Notes: generated by a model not told the origin, from the letters alone. A DNA stretch of 64,000 nt from Vibrio xiamenensis (GCF_900100015.1 NZ_FNDD01000012.1:1-64000), one strand, 5' to 3'. Positions 17,999 to 26,680 are shown, counted from the stretch's first letter. Numbers and translations: made by a program.

Positions 17999-19285
17999 TT
18001 ATTGTTTGGCCAGTAATTCACTGTAGCGTTCTAGTTTGTTCAAGCGCAATTTAGCGTTGGCAATAAAGGTGGTTTTGTTTTGCCCGGTGAGTGAGGCTGA
18101 TTGCGGCAGCGAAACCGTTCTTGGGTTTTTATGTACCCCATTGACTAAGAACTCATAATGCAGGTGCGGGCCGGTAACTCGTCCGGTGCCACCCAGAGTA
18201 CCGATGGTTTGGCCCTGTTTAACCCGTTGACCCGTTTTGACTTTGCGCTTGGTAAGGTGAAGGTACTTAGTCACATAGGTGCTGCTGTGACGAATGAATA
18301 CATAATTACCATTGAATTGGTTATAGCTGGATTTGAGTACCACACCATCACCCGCCGCCCAAATTGGCGTGCCCACCGGTGCGACGTAATCGGTGCCACG
18401 GTGCGGCTTCACTTGCCCAGTTACTGGGTGGAGACGGCGCGGGTTAAAGTTAGAGCTGACGCGACGAAAATCGAGTGGCGAGCGTAAGAAGGCTTTCTTC
18501 ATAGCGCGACCATTTTCGTCGTAGTAGTTTTCACTGTGATCATCGAACACCGCTTTGAACGTTTGACCTTGGTTGGTGAAAATTGCCGCCATGATTTTTC
18601 CGCGGCCAATCACTTCCCCTTCCAACAACTCTTCTTGGTATAACACTTTAAATTGGTCGCCTTTGCGAATGTCGAGGGCGAAGTCGATATCCCAACCAAA
18701 GATTTTAGCTATTTCGATAATTTGGTTGGCGGTCAGGCCGGCAGAACGACCAGCATTCCAAAAGCTCGATTCAATCGAGGCTTGAGCATAATTGTATTGA
18801 TAGTGGACTTCCTTTTTCTCGAGCTCAGAGACAAAACCAGTGTCGGCTTTGGTGATAATAAAGGTTTCATAAGGGCTTAAGCTGCGTTTAAGTTGAACCA
18901 ATTCGTGGTCTGAATCAAAGCCAAACATCAGCACATCATTAGGCCTTAAATGCGTCAGCTGTTGTTTGATGTCTTTATCAGCCGAAGTAAGTTGATAAAG
19001 AAGTCGGGATGAAAGCCCTAAACGTTTGAAAAGTAGCGCAGCGCTTTCGCCGCTTTGCACAGTATGTTTTTCCCAACTGAGCTGAGCGGCTGACGGCGGC
19101 GCTTCAGGTGTGGTTAAATTTTCGAGGTTAATATCGACCGCATAGGGCTGGCCAATCTGATAAAAACTCGTCTCTTGATGCAAACTTCGCGGTGAAGGCA
19201 GAAAAAATGCGAAGATCATGAATACAAAACAAAGGGTAATTAAGACCCGGTGGAGCCTAGGTAAACGAGTAAAAATAGATAACAT
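17999..19285 (-). CDS. M23 peptidoglycan DD-endopeptidase (ShyC/MepM-like)
   Basis: 428-aa cell-wall hydrolase. It has an N-terminal membrane anchor (residues about 13-31), a LysM/OapA-like region (HTVQSGESAALLFKRLGL), a Csd3-like middle domain, and a zinc M23 domain with HRGTDY and GPHLHYEF carrying the metal-binding His/Asp residues. It should cut cross-links in the periplasm to allow wall growth. The position next to tyrS corresponds to the V. cholerae endopeptidase ShyC, as I recall. It is divergent from tyrS and ends at a shared terminator with erpA. Confidence 0.92.
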   Translation of the reverse strand: MLSIFTRLPRLHRVLITLCFVFMIFAFFLPSPRSLHQETSFYQIGQPYAVDINLENLTTPEAPPSAAQLSWEKHTVQSGESAALLFKRLGLSSRLLYQLTSADKDIKQQLTHLRPNDVLMFGFDSDHELVQLKRSLSPYETFIITKADTGFVSELEKKEVHYQYNYAQASIESSFWNAGRSAGLTANQIIEIAKIFGWDIDFALDIRKGDQFKVLYQEELLEGEVIGRGKIMAAIFTNQGQTFKAVFDDHSENYYDENGRAMKKAFLRSPLDFRRVSSNFNPRRLHPVTGQVKPHRGTDYVAPVGTPIWAAGDGVVLKSSYNQFNGNYVFIRHSSTYVTKYLHLTKRKVKTGQRVKQGQTIGTLGGTGRVTGPHLHYEFLVNGVHKNPRTVSLPQSASLTGQNKTTFIANAKLRLNKLERYSELLAKQ

Positions 19286-19339
19286 TATAAAATCGTATCG
19301 TTAAAATCATAAAAAACGGCTCTGTTAAGTCTAACTGGT

Positions 19340-19368
19340 TTCAAAAAGCATCGCTATTCAAGTAAGAT
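19340..19368 (+). promoter_or_regulatory. Candidate tyrS promoter
   Basis: TTCAAA (19340-19345) and TAAGAT (19363-19368) spaced by 17 bp, ending 45 bp before the tyrS ATG. Both hexamers match consensus imperfectly. The leader is too short for a T-box. Confidence 0.35.
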
Positions 19369-19412
19369 GTGGAATTATCAAATTTTTGCCAAATCTGTGG
19401 GAGAGAACAAGA

Positions 19413-20600
19413 ATGGCGAGTATTGAAGCAGCACTGGCCGAGATAAAGCGTGGTGTGGAAGAATTAATTCCTGAAGAAGAGTTAATTGCAAAGCTGAAAG
19501 AAGGGCGTCCTCTTCGTATTAAGTTAGGCGCGGATCCAACCGCACCCGATATCCATCTAGGTCACACAGTGATCTTTAACAAGTTACGTACGTTTCAAGA
19601 ACTTGGTCATGATGTGACGTTTTTGATTGGTGACTTTACCGGTATGGTCGGTGACCCTACGGGTAAAAACACCACTCGCCCACCGTTGACGCGTGAAGAC
19701 GTTCTGCGTAATGCCGAAACCTACAAAGAGCAAGTGTTTAAGATTCTTGATCCAGCCAAGACCAAAATCGAGTTCAACTCATCATGGTTATCTGAACTGG
19801 GCGCGGAAGGCATGATTCGTCTTGCGGCGAATCAAACTGTTGCTCGTATGCTGGAACGTGACGATTTCAAAAAGCGTTACGCGAATGGCCAGCCTATTGC
19901 GATTCATGAGTTTATGTACCCGCTACTGCAAGGTTATGACTCAGTTGCGATGGAAACTGACGTAGAACTTGGCGGTACAGACCAGAAATTTAACTTGTTG
20001 ATGGGCCGTGAGCTACAAAAAGCCAACGGTCAGAAACCGCAAGTAGTATTGATGATGCCATTGTTGGTCGGCTTAGACGGTGAGAAGAAGATGTCTAAGT
20101 CTGCGCATAACTACATCGGTATCAGCGAGTCGCCAAGTGAGATGTTCGGTAAGATCATGTCGATTTCTGACGTCCTGATGTGGAGCTACTACGAGCTACT
20201 GTCATTCCGCCCATTGGAAGAAATCGCGCAGTTTAAAGCCGACGTTGAAGCGGGTAAAAACCCTCGCGATATCAAGATCCTGCTAGCCAAAGAAATCATC
20301 GCTCGTTACCACTCTGAAGCCGATGCGGACGCCGCAGAACAAGAGTTCATCAATCGTTTCCAAAAAGGTGCGATGCCAGATGAGATGCCTGAGTTCACCT
20401 TCGAAGCGGGTATTCCAGTGAGCAATTTGCTTAAAGATGCCGGATTATGTGCATCAACTTCCGATGCGATGCGCATGGTTAAGCAAGGCGCGGCGAAGCT
20501 AGATGGTGAAAAGATCGCAGATGCGAAGTTCACCCCAGAGGCTGGAACATACGTGTTCCAAGTGGGTAAACGTAAATTTGCCCGAATTACGATTCAGTAA
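19413..20600 (+). CDS. tyrS: Tyrosyl-tRNA synthetase
   Basis: 395-aa class I synthetase. The HIGH-type motif is HLGH ([10 protein letters not shown]), the KMSKS loop is [11 protein letters not shown], and a C-terminal S4 RNA-binding domain follows (around [16 protein letters not shown]). The length and motif layout fit the TyrZ-like branch common in Vibrio. The start is the ATG at 19413 with GGGAG about nine bases upstream; a TTG nine codons earlier is rejected. Confidence 0.97.
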   Translation: MASIEAALAEIKRGVEELIPEEELIAKLKEGRPLRIKLGADPTAPDIHLGHTVIFNKLRTFQELGHDVTFLIGDFTGMVGDPTGKNTTRPPLTREDVLRNAETYKEQVFKILDPAKTKIEFNSSWLSELGAEGMIRLAANQTVARMLERDDFKKRYANGQPIAIHEFMYPLLQGYDSVAMETDVELGGTDQKFNLLMGRELQKANGQKPQVVLMMPLLVGLDGEKKMSKSAHNYIGISESPSEMFGKIMSISDVLMWSYYELLSFRPLEEIAQFKADVEAGKNPRDIKILLAKEIIARYHSEADADAAEQEFINRFQKGAMPDEMPEFTFEAGIPVSNLLKDAGLCASTSDAMRMVKQGAAKLDGEKIADAKFTPEAGTYVFQVGKRKFARITIQ

Positions 20601-20610
20601 TAAAGCCAGA

Positions 20611-20643
20611 CATAAAAAAAGCGCCTTAGGCGCTTTTTTTATG
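20611..20643. terminator. Bidirectional terminator after tyrS
   Basis: Inverted repeat CATAAAAAAAGCGCC / GGCGCTTTTTTTATG around a short loop. The A and T tracts on either side serve both tyrS and the convergent ybaN-like gene. Confidence 0.9.
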
Positions 20644-20647
20644 TCGA

Positions 20648-21052
20648 TTATTCGGCGTTGGGCGTATAGGTCTTAAAACGTAAAATAAACCAAGTTTCAA
20701 ACACTAACAGACTAATGATCGCGTATTGCCAATGGGTTCCGTAAGCAACAAAATACAGTACGCTGCCCATCGATAGCCAAATTAAGATCAGAGACTGCCA
20801 TTTTTCGCGTCGAGTCAGGCCTTGCTTATCTTTAAGGCGACGCGCGATAGGACCAAGGGTTTTATGTTCAAGTAACCATTGCTGAAATTGTGGTGAAGAA
20901 CAACCAAAGCAATAGAGAGCCAGCAAAATGAATGGCACGGTCGGTAGCAAGGGGACGGTGACACCAATTAAGCCAAGAATTACACATGTCCAGCCAACGC
21001 AGCTATATCCTTTACGTTTGATGGCTTGTTTTCGGGAGTTCGCTTGGTTCAT
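20648..21052 (-). CDS. YbaN-like DUF454 inner-membrane protein
   Basis: 134-aa small membrane protein of the DUF454/YbaN family. It shows the conserved pattern LGxIGVxxPLLPTxPFxLLAxxxF (here LGLIGVTVPLLPTVPFILLA), an amphipathic stretch with FQQWLLEHKTLGP, and two more hydrophobic helices near residues 95-130. The function is unknown. The start is placed at the ATG at 21052 (GAGAG just upstream); seven further residues could precede it. The upstream region has a GATACTA/TAGTATC palindrome (21076-21090) overlapping a possible -10 box. Confidence 0.82.
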   Translation of the reverse strand: MNQANSRKQAIKRKGYSCVGWTCVILGLIGVTVPLLPTVPFILLALYCFGCSSPQFQQWLLEHKTLGPIARRLKDKQGLTRREKWQSLILIWLSMGSVLYFVAYGTHWQYAIISLLVFETWFILRFKTYTPNAE

Positions 21053-21163
21053 AACTCTCAATTTAGTTTGCATTTGATACTAGTAGTATCGTCATCGCAA
21101 TATTGATAAGCAAATAGATTTCAGCAATAGATAAATTTGGCTGCTTTTATTAACCAGTTTTGC

Positions 21164-21169
21164 TATAAT
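21164..21169 (+). promoter_or_regulatory. Extended -10 promoter of the uORF/orphan transcript
   Basis: TGCTATAAT at 21161-21169 is a consensus extended -10 element (TGn-TATAAT). Transcription would start near 21176, giving a leader of about 265 nt before the 124-aa gene and including the 14-codon ORF. Confidence 0.6.
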
Positions 21170-21209
21170 CCGCCGCGCTGCCAGTTGGGCAGTTTATTTG
21201 GAGATTTTC

Positions 21210-21254
21210 ATGAACAATACCGACCATCCTCCTAGTACGAAGGGAGAAAAATAA
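21210..21254 (+). CDS. 14-codon upstream ORF (putative leader peptide)
   Basis: ATG at 21210 with GGAG eight bases upstream (21200-21203) encodes MNNTDHPPSTKGEK and stops at TAA 21252-21254. It lies in the long leader of the 124-aa gene. Its last codons form the left arm of an inverted repeat whose right arm lies 70 nt downstream, the arrangement seen when ribosome position on a leader ORF changes RNA folding. The Pro-Pro pair is a known ribosome-stalling context. Translation is not proven. Confidence 0.5.
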   Translation: MNNTDHPPSTKGEK

Positions 21255-21330
21255 CCGTATTTGGTATTGATATCATGATCTCTACCTTGCGGTAGGGTGC
21301 TTCTGTTTTACTTCCCCTTCATTTTTCTCC
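21244..21330 (+). promoter_or_regulatory. Structured leader with 10-bp inverted repeat
   Basis: GGAGAAAAAT (21244-21253, the end of the uORF) is exactly complementary to ATTTTTCTCC (21321-21330). A GAAGGG/CCCTTC pair (from 21239 and 21315) competes with it, and a small hairpin CTACC-TTGC-GGTAG sits between at 21282-21295. I see no riboswitch consensus that I recognise and no terminator T-run. Confidence 0.5.
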
Positions 21331-21439
21331 ACTTCTTTCTAGTCAGAAATATTCGTAACTCACCAATCTAAATCACAGGTTTTGCGTGAGTGACTTTGTT
21401 TCGATGGTCGTTACCTATCAGCTAATCGGGAGATTTGCC

Positions 21440-21814
21440 ATGACGGTAATGAGCAATACTTATTTCGACAACCGTAACCATTTTTCTAAACAGGAAATTG
21501 GAGCAGCACGCAATGCATGGTTGCGCTACGAGCGTCAGCAACAACTGCATTTACTTAATGTGATGCCAATTGATGAAGCTGTGGCTATTTTGCAACATTG
21601 CAGCATCAGTTATGCACAAAAAATGATTTTGGCTTTGGAAGCCCAAGGCAAGCAGTCACGTGCCAATCATTATGCTAAACAGCTTGGATTGAAGACTTCT
21701 AAGCAGCTTAAACCGAACTGGTGGCGCAAGATGATCAGCAAGCCGCTACGTATTGTCCTTACTTGCGGGCTATTGAGTTTGGCATCAGGTGCAAGCGCTT
21801 ATATGTATTGGTAA
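21440..21814 (+). CDS. Orphan 124-aa protein with C-terminal membrane segment
   Basis: Start at ATG 21440 with GGGAG seven bases upstream. The N-terminal two thirds are soluble and helical (SKQEIGAARNAWLRYERQQQ, then DEAVAILQHCSISYAQKMIL), a basic stretch follows (KQLKPNWWRKMISKPLR), and one hydrophobic C-terminal helix ends the protein (residues about 104-122). This layout suggests a tail-anchored inner-membrane protein. I do not recognise the family. It sits alone with its own promoter, leader and terminator between convergent or divergent genes. Confidence 0.75.
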   Translation: MTVMSNTYFDNRNHFSKQEIGAARNAWLRYERQQQLHLLNVMPIDEAVAILQHCSISYAQKMILALEAQGKQSRANHYAKQLGLKTSKQLKPNWWRKMISKPLRIVLTCGLLSLASGASAYMYW

Positions 21815-21847
21815 ACGCATTTTTATACTAATAACAAAGATAAAAGA

Positions 21848-21875
21848 CCTTATCGGGAATCGATAAGGCCTTTTT
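21848..21875 (+). terminator. Terminator of the 124-aa gene
   Basis: CCTTATCG-GGAAT-CGATAAGG stem-loop followed by CCTTTTT on the plus strand, seven bases before the convergent dacB stop. Confidence 0.85.
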
Positions 21876-21882
21876 GATCGAA

Positions 21883-23307
21883 CTATTTTTTCGCTGTGGC
21901 TTGGCTGGCGTTGATAATTCTTTCGTACAGTTGCTGTTCAAATAGAGCCAGTGGTGTCTGCGTAGCACTTTGCGTGGGCTGCGGATAATAATCCGTCACA
22001 TACTGAACAAACATCGTCTTTGGTTTGCCAAAGCTGTCGAGCGCAAAGCCGGCCATATTATGGCTGCCGTACAAAGATCCACTTTTGGCCACGATGTTAC
22101 TTTGTACTGGTGCTCGGCGCATGCTGCTGCGATATTTCAAGGTGCCATCGACACCAGCGATAGGCATATGTGAGATCAAATTTAAGCTCTGATCATTTTG
22201 CCAAATGTAACGAAGCACGTTACTCATCATTTTTACTGTCATGCGGTTATTGCGTGACAACCCAGAACCATCCGCCATGGGCACATTTTCTAGATCGATA
22301 CCAGCACGAGCAAACAATACCTGTTTGATCGCTTCCGTGCCGTTGGTAAAGCTGCCTGATTGAATATAAAAATGCGCACCAATGGTTTTGGTTAAACTGT
22401 CTGCAATCAGGTTATCGGAATTTTTCAGCATGCTATCAAGCAGTTGATCGAGATTTTCTGATTGATGGATCACTAAGGTTTCGATGCGTCGCCCCGGCGC
22501 TTTGCCGATTTTGATTTGACCATCGAGCTGAATTCCAAGCTGGCGCAGCTGGGCATAGATAACTTGTGAGGCGTACAAATTCGGGTTTTGCACGGCAAAA
22601 CGCAGTGGCAGAGGTTTGTTGCGCTCGACTAAGCAGCCTTGAAGCTGGTAATGATTTTCTTGAGTTGGGAGTAATTCCAAGTCGCATTGAGCACTTTCTT
22701 GGCCTGCTTTGGTGACGGTAATCGCCTTGGTGGTAACTTGAATAGGGTAATGCTTTGGTACAAAAACGCGAGTTTTACCATTGTCTTGAGTGTAAATCGA
22801 CGACTCTATGCAGTTGCCATCGATGATCGCAGAACTTGCTGGAGCGCTATAGCACACACCGAGAATATCCCAAGGAGAGCCAACCGCTCGGTCGTAGCCA
22901 GAAAAGGCATCGACGTCTAGCCAAATATCACCACGGATATGTTCTAGACCTTGCTTTTTGGCTTGTTCAAGCATTGATTTCAGATGTTCTGAACTGAGCG
23001 TCGGGTCACCTGAAAAGTGAAAGACCAGATCTTGACCAACTTGAGATAATTGAGTTTGATAGTGAAAATCATTGCCGAGCTCAAGCTTAGCCGCGAGGGC
23101 GGTCACCAGCTTTAGTGTGCTCGCTGGCGGGAAATACACCTCGTCGTTACTTTTCTCCAGCACCTCTCCGGAGGTGAGATCTTCAACGTACAGACCAACG
23201 CGAGTGCCTTCTGGTAATGGCGCAGTCGAATTAGATGCGAAGCTATAACTGGCGAAACACACAGAAAATAGGGTGGAGTAAATCAGAAGTCGAACACTAT
23301 TGGTCAT
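21883..23307 (-). CDS. dacB: D-alanyl-D-alanine carboxypeptidase/endopeptidase (PBP4)
   Basis: 474-aa periplasmic class C penicillin-binding protein. It has a signal peptide (MTNSVRLLIYSTLFSVCFAS, cleaved near SFAS-NS), the catalytic serine in PASTLK, the SDN motif in LKNSDNLIADS, and the KSG box in VAKSGSLYG. It trims D-Ala and cuts cross-links during wall turnover. The start at ATG 23307 is chosen because it opens the signal peptide; a TTG twelve codons earlier has no ribosome site. Confidence 0.94.
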   Translation of the reverse strand: MTNSVRLLIYSTLFSVCFASYSFASNSTAPLPEGTRVGLYVEDLTSGEVLEKSNDEVYFPPASTLKLVTALAAKLELGNDFHYQTQLSQVGQDLVFHFSGDPTLSSEHLKSMLEQAKKQGLEHIRGDIWLDVDAFSGYDRAVGSPWDILGVCYSAPASSAIIDGNCIESSIYTQDNGKTRVFVPKHYPIQVTTKAITVTKAGQESAQCDLELLPTQENHYQLQGCLVERNKPLPLRFAVQNPNLYASQVIYAQLRQLGIQLDGQIKIGKAPGRRIETLVIHQSENLDQLLDSMLKNSDNLIADSLTKTIGAHFYIQSGSFTNGTEAIKQVLFARAGIDLENVPMADGSGLSRNNRMTVKMMSNVLRYIWQNDQSLNLISHMPIAGVDGTLKYRSSMRRAPVQSNIVAKSGSLYGSHNMAGFALDSFGKPKTMFVQYVTDYYPQPTQSATQTPLALFEQQLYERIINASQATAKK

Positions 23308-23355
23308 AAAAATGCTATGTAAAACGCCAGAAACAACAGCCAACAGTATACCTAG

Positions 23356-23385
23356 TAAAAAAAACGCCTGCTAGCAAGCAGGCGT
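23356..23385 (-). terminator. Terminator of ompU
   Basis: ACGCCTGCT-AGCA-AGCAGGCGT with a run of eight T on the minus strand: a strong intrinsic terminator suited to a highly expressed porin gene. Confidence 0.9.
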
Positions 23386-23422
23386 CTTATCTTTATGACT
23401 TCAATCGAGTGATTGAATTTGA

Positions 23423-24430
23423 TTAGAAGTCGAAACGTAGACCTAGAGCGATAGAGTCTTCAGAATCTGCTTTAGAAGCTGAACCGTTAGCGGTTGCTAC
23501 TTCACCGATAGTATCGCCTTCGCTGATTAGGTTAAAGTTGTATGAAACATAACCACGGAAGTTAGGTTTGAAGTAGTAAGTTGCATCAATCGCGATGTTT
23601 TCTGCAGAAGTTTCATCGTTGGTTTCTGCGTTGTTGTACGTGGTAGTGAATACAGTGCGGTCGATAGTGTATGCCGCTGCAAATTCGTAACCAGTGTAGT
23701 CAACAGTATCTTTGGTTGTCTCGATTTGTTTTTCACCGTCAGTGAACAAGCCTGCTAGGTATAGGTCATCAAATGTCCAGTTCGCACCAACCATGTACTC
23801 GTTTGATTCGTCTTCAGACGCATAACCAGCACCTAGGTTGATACCTGTATTGCCTAGCGCTGCGATAGCTGAAACTGAGTAGCCGTCTGCATCGTTGTCG
23901 CCGCTTAAATCTTCGTCTGCATCAGCAAAACGGTAGCTTGCTTTCACGTTTAGGTTTTGGAAGCTGCCTTTGTACGCAATCATGTTATCAGTACGGTCTG
24001 CAACACCTAGTTTATCTGCAGCAGAGTTACCGTGGTAAGCCATGATATCGGTAAAGTCAGTGATAACACCGAGTGCACCTTCGGTTTTACCGTAAGCCAC
24101 TTCACCAAAGTTGCCACCTAGACCAGCGTAAGCAAGACGGTTAGTTAAGTCGCTTCCGTCTTCTGCATCTGTTGAGCCTTCATCGGCAGTAGTGAATTCG
24201 CCTTCCCAAACGCCAAGACCGTATAGGTTCTCGTTGATTTGAGCTTTACCAGTGAAGTTTAGACGAACGCGAGAGTTATCTGTTGCTTTTCCATCTTGTA
24301 GGAACAAACGTGCTTCAGCACGACCACCCATGGTCAAAGTGTTGCCGTCTTGGTTGTAAAGTTCCGCGGCATTTACACCTGTCGCCACTGCTGCGGCTGA
24401 TACTGCTAGAGCAATCAGAGTCTTGTTCAT
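23423..24430 (-). CDS. ompU: Outer-membrane porin OmpU
   Basis: 335-aa trimeric porin precursor. The signal peptide (MNKTLIALAVSAAAVATGVNA) is followed by AELYNQDGNTLTMGGRAEAR, the conserved first strand. The body has alternating beta-strand patterns with acidic loops, and the chain ends in LGLRFDF with the C-terminal Phe of barrel proteins. General diffusion porin and, in pathogenic vibrios, a ToxR-regulated adhesin and bile-tolerance factor. AGGA precedes the ATG. Confidence 0.95.
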   Translation of the reverse strand: MNKTLIALAVSAAAVATGVNAAELYNQDGNTLTMGGRAEARLFLQDGKATDNSRVRLNFTGKAQINENLYGLGVWEGEFTTADEGSTDAEDGSDLTNRLAYAGLGGNFGEVAYGKTEGALGVITDFTDIMAYHGNSAADKLGVADRTDNMIAYKGSFQNLNVKASYRFADADEDLSGDNDADGYSVSAIAALGNTGINLGAGYASEDESNEYMVGANWTFDDLYLAGLFTDGEKQIETTKDTVDYTGYEFAAAYTIDRTVFTTTYNNAETNDETSAENIAIDATYYFKPNFRGYVSYNFNLISEGDTIGEVATANGSASKADSEDSIALGLRFDF

Positions 24431-24549
24431 TTTATTAGTCCTAATTTACTGTCCATAAATAAATTTGTGTTAGGGAACTCACTTCAATTATTCAGAGCGC
24501 CCTATGGGGAAATCCTCAACCAACCTTCTTATATCTAAGACCTTGAGAA

Positions 24550-24595
24550 AATATAGAAAAGGTCGAACTAGCGCCAAGGAATCGTGGTGCTAGTT
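24550..24595 (-). promoter_or_regulatory. Candidate ompU promoter overlapped by a palindrome
   Basis: On the minus strand TTGGCG (24577-24572) and TATATT (24555-24550) are 16 bp apart, predicting a start near 24543 and a leader of about 113 nt. An 11-bp inverted repeat, AACTAGCGCCA / TGGTGCTAGTT (24566-24595, one G-T pair), covers the -35 box and looks like an operator or a structured element. Upstream (24640-24760) the DNA is very AT-rich with long T runs, as in ToxR/H-NS regulated porin promoters. No ToxR repeat is assigned. Confidence 0.45.
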
Positions 24596-24910
24596 GTAAC
24601 TCTAAAGTTCCGTAAGTAGATAGTAAAATGATATAAATTTCACTATTGAACGGTGTTTTATTTTTGTCGCTAAAAATATCAAAATACTGTTTTGAAAGGT
24701 TTTTTATGTATTTTTACTGATTTTTTTTCGCGGTGATATTTTAGTTTTTTTTAGTTAAATAACTATTTATATGCTCAAAATTGACCACAGTTATGAATTT
24801 GCCTAAATTCGTAACCTTTCATATTTTTTGAACCAGATCACACCCACTGGAATTTGAGTGATTTCGGCGCTAACTTTGTTTACACTACAAGAAATTGAAT
24901 ATTCACCACA

Positions 24911-24945
24911 CTACCTAACCTCACAGGGTTGGGTAGTTTTATTTT
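24911..24945 (+). terminator. greA leader attenuator
   Basis: CTACCTAACC-TCACAG-GGTTGGGTAG forms a 10-bp stem (one T-G pair) followed by TTTTATTTT, ending 32 nt upstream of the greA ATG. In E. coli the greA leader also ends in a terminator that makes short GraL RNAs and limits greA readthrough. This looks like the equivalent. Confidence 0.75.
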
Positions 24946-24977
24946 GTCCAAAAATTACTTTGGCATAGAGGTATGAA

Positions 24978-25451
24978 ATGGAAAAAGTCCCAATGACAGT
25001 GAGTGGCGAAGCTCAGCTACGCCAAGAACTTGATAGACTGCTAAAACTCCGCCCACAAATTTCACAAGCCATTGCTGAGGCGCGCGAGCTAGGCGATTTA
25101 AAAGAGAATGCAGAATACCATGCCGCTCGTGAAGAGCAGGGTATTTGCGAAGCGCAAATCCGCGATATTGAATACAAGCTATCGGTTGCTCAAGTGATCG
25201 ATGTGACCAAGATGGAAAATACCGGTAAGGTTATTTTTGGCACAACAGTAACGCTTATCGATATTGATACCGACGAAGAGAAGAAATTTCAGATCGTTGG
25301 CGACCATGAAGCGGACATCAAAGCTGGGCGTATCTCGGTGAGTTCACCAATGGCGCGTGGTTTGATTGGTAAGATGGAAGGCGACGAAGTGTCGATTACC
25401 ACTCCAGGTGGTGTTAAAGACTACGAAATCGATCGTGTCGATTATATCTAA
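24978..25451 (+). CDS. greA: Transcription elongation factor GreA
   Basis: 157 aa. An N-terminal antiparallel coiled coil enters the RNA polymerase secondary channel; its acidic tip in [20 protein letters not shown] supplies the Asp and Glu that stimulate transcript cleavage. The C-terminal FKBP-like domain has [16 protein letters not shown]. Standard length. An attenuator precedes it and a terminator follows. Confidence 0.97.
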   Translation: MEKVPMTVSGEAQLRQELDRLLKLRPQISQAIAEARELGDLKENAEYHAAREEQGICEAQIRDIEYKLSVAQVIDVTKMENTGKVIFGTTVTLIDIDTDEEKKFQIVGDHEADIKAGRISVSSPMARGLIGKMEGDEVSITTPGGVKDYEIDRVDYI

Positions 25452-25496
25452 CCTCGAGTTGGGTCTCGTATATCTTCATTAAACGCCTCAGAAAAT

Positions 25497-25526
25497 AAAA
25501 AAGGTCGTATCTACGACCTTTTTTTA
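25497..25526. terminator. Bidirectional terminator between greA and yhbY
   Basis: AAAAAAGGTCGT-ATCT-ACGACCTTTTTTT inverted repeat with runs on both sides, serving both convergent genes. Confidence 0.9.
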
Positions 25527-25543
25527 ATACCGAACACAGCAAA

Positions 25544-25840
25544 TTATTTACGTGGTAACTCGATTTTTCGCTCTTCGCTTTGGCGATAAAGCACTAACGT
25601 TTTACCAATCACTTGAACTTTTTCTGCTTTGGTTTCACGCACAATCGCGTCAACAATCAAGTTTTTCGTGTCGCGATCTTCAGAGGCGACTTTCACCTTG
25701 ATCAGTTCATGATGGTCCAGCGCGATTTCAATTTCCGCCAGCACAGCTTCGGTTAAGCCGTTTGCGCCCATCAGTACGACAGGTTTGAGGTTGTGAGCTA
25801 GACCTTTAAGATGCTGCTTTTGTTTGGTGCTTAGGTTCAT
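25544..25840 (-). CDS. yhbY: Ribosome assembly RNA-binding protein YhbY (CRM domain)
   Basis: 98-aa single CRM-domain protein that binds pre-50S particles. It has the family start LSTKQKQHLKGLAHNLKPVV, the GANGLTEAV loop equivalent to GxxG, and the IKVKV strand. The start is taken at the ATG at 25840 to match the family length; eighteen extra in-frame codons upstream are not conserved. Divergent from rlmE, a common arrangement in gammaproteobacteria. Confidence 0.93.
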   Translation of the reverse strand: MNLSTKQKQHLKGLAHNLKPVVLMGANGLTEAVLAEIEIALDHHELIKVKVASEDRDTKNLIVDAIVRETKAEKVQVIGKTLVLYRQSEERKIELPRK

Positions 25841-25950
25841 TACGCGGCCAATTTTATTTACTATTAGGGTTGAAAAACTGCATTTTAACGCCATCTATCC
25901 CACAAGACTATAATTTATTGGGCTAGAGCGCACGCTACCGGTCAAAACGA

Positions 25951-26580
25951 ATGAGTAAACAAAAACACTCAGCCAGCTCTGGTCGCTGGTTGAAGGAACA
26001 TTTTGATGACAAGTATGTGAATGAGGCTAAGAAAAAAGGCTATCGTTCTCGTGCTATTTTCAAAATTGAAGAGATTCAAAATAAAGACAAGCTACTGAAA
26101 CATGGAATGACGGTTGTCGATCTTGGCGCGGCCCCTGGTGGCTGGTCTCAGTATGCAGCAGGAATTGTTGGTGATGAAGGGCAAGTGATAGCTTGTGATA
26201 TTTTGCCGATGGATTCGATTGCTGGTGTGGCTTTTTTGCAAGGCGATTTTCGTGAAGAAGCTGTGCTTGATGCACTACTCGAACGTATTCAACCGGACAT
26301 GGTCGATGTCGTGATGTCGGATATGGCGCCCAATATGGCAGGCAATTTATCCGTTGACCAACCTCGTGCAATGTATCTGGTTGAGCTAGCATTAGATATG
26401 TGTCGACAAGTTCTGGCACCTAATGGTAGTTTTGTGGTCAAAGTCTTCCAAGGTGAAGGTTTTGACCAGTATGTGAAAGATGTCCGTGACATGTTTAACG
26501 CGGTGAAGATTCGTAAACCGGATTCCTCTCGTGCTCGTTCACGTGAAGTTTATATTGTAGCCACTGGTTACAAAGGTTAA
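25951..26580 (+). CDS. rlmE: 23S rRNA (uridine2552-2'-O)-methyltransferase RlmE
   Basis: 209 aa, also known as FtsJ/RrmJ. It methylates U2552 in the A loop of 23S rRNA at a late step of 50S assembly. SAM-binding motif [15 protein letters not shown], the catalytic Lys in RAIFKIEEI, the Asp in [14 protein letters not shown], and the Lys in [13 protein letters not shown] are all present. It is followed after 100 bp by ftsH, the usual pairing. Confidence 0.97.
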   Translation: MSKQKHSASSGRWLKEHFDDKYVNEAKKKGYRSRAIFKIEEIQNKDKLLKHGMTVVDLGAAPGGWSQYAAGIVGDEGQVIACDILPMDSIAGVAFLQGDFREEAVLDALLERIQPDMVDVVMSDMAPNMAGNLSVDQPRAMYLVELALDMCRQVLAPNGSFVVKVFQGEGFDQYVKDVRDMFNAVKIRKPDSSRARSREVYIVATGYKG

Positions 26581-26617
26581 CTATTTAGCTCCCCGAAGCT
26601 AAGGTTTACCCTATAGC

Positions 26618-26637
26618 TACAGTTTATAATCTGTAGT
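26618..26637 (+). promoter_or_regulatory. Possible ftsH promoter within a small palindrome
   Basis: TATAAT at 26625-26630 lies at the centre of CTACAG-N8-CTGTAG. No good -35 is visible. In E. coli ftsH is preceded by a heat-shock promoter; I cannot match a sigma-32 consensus here, so the call is weak. Confidence 0.3.
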
Positions 26638-26680
26638 ACCCTACCTTTTAATTACAATTAGTTATCGAGAGGCTGACACC

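Noticed and set aside
21282..21295. Known riboswitch (Mg or Mn type) in the leader of the 124-aa gene
   Set aside because: Only a simple CTACC/GGTAG hairpin is present; no conserved core of those classes can be recognised.
26060..26419. 119-codon minus-strand frame
   Set aside because: Antisense to rlmE, whose motifs and start are unambiguous.
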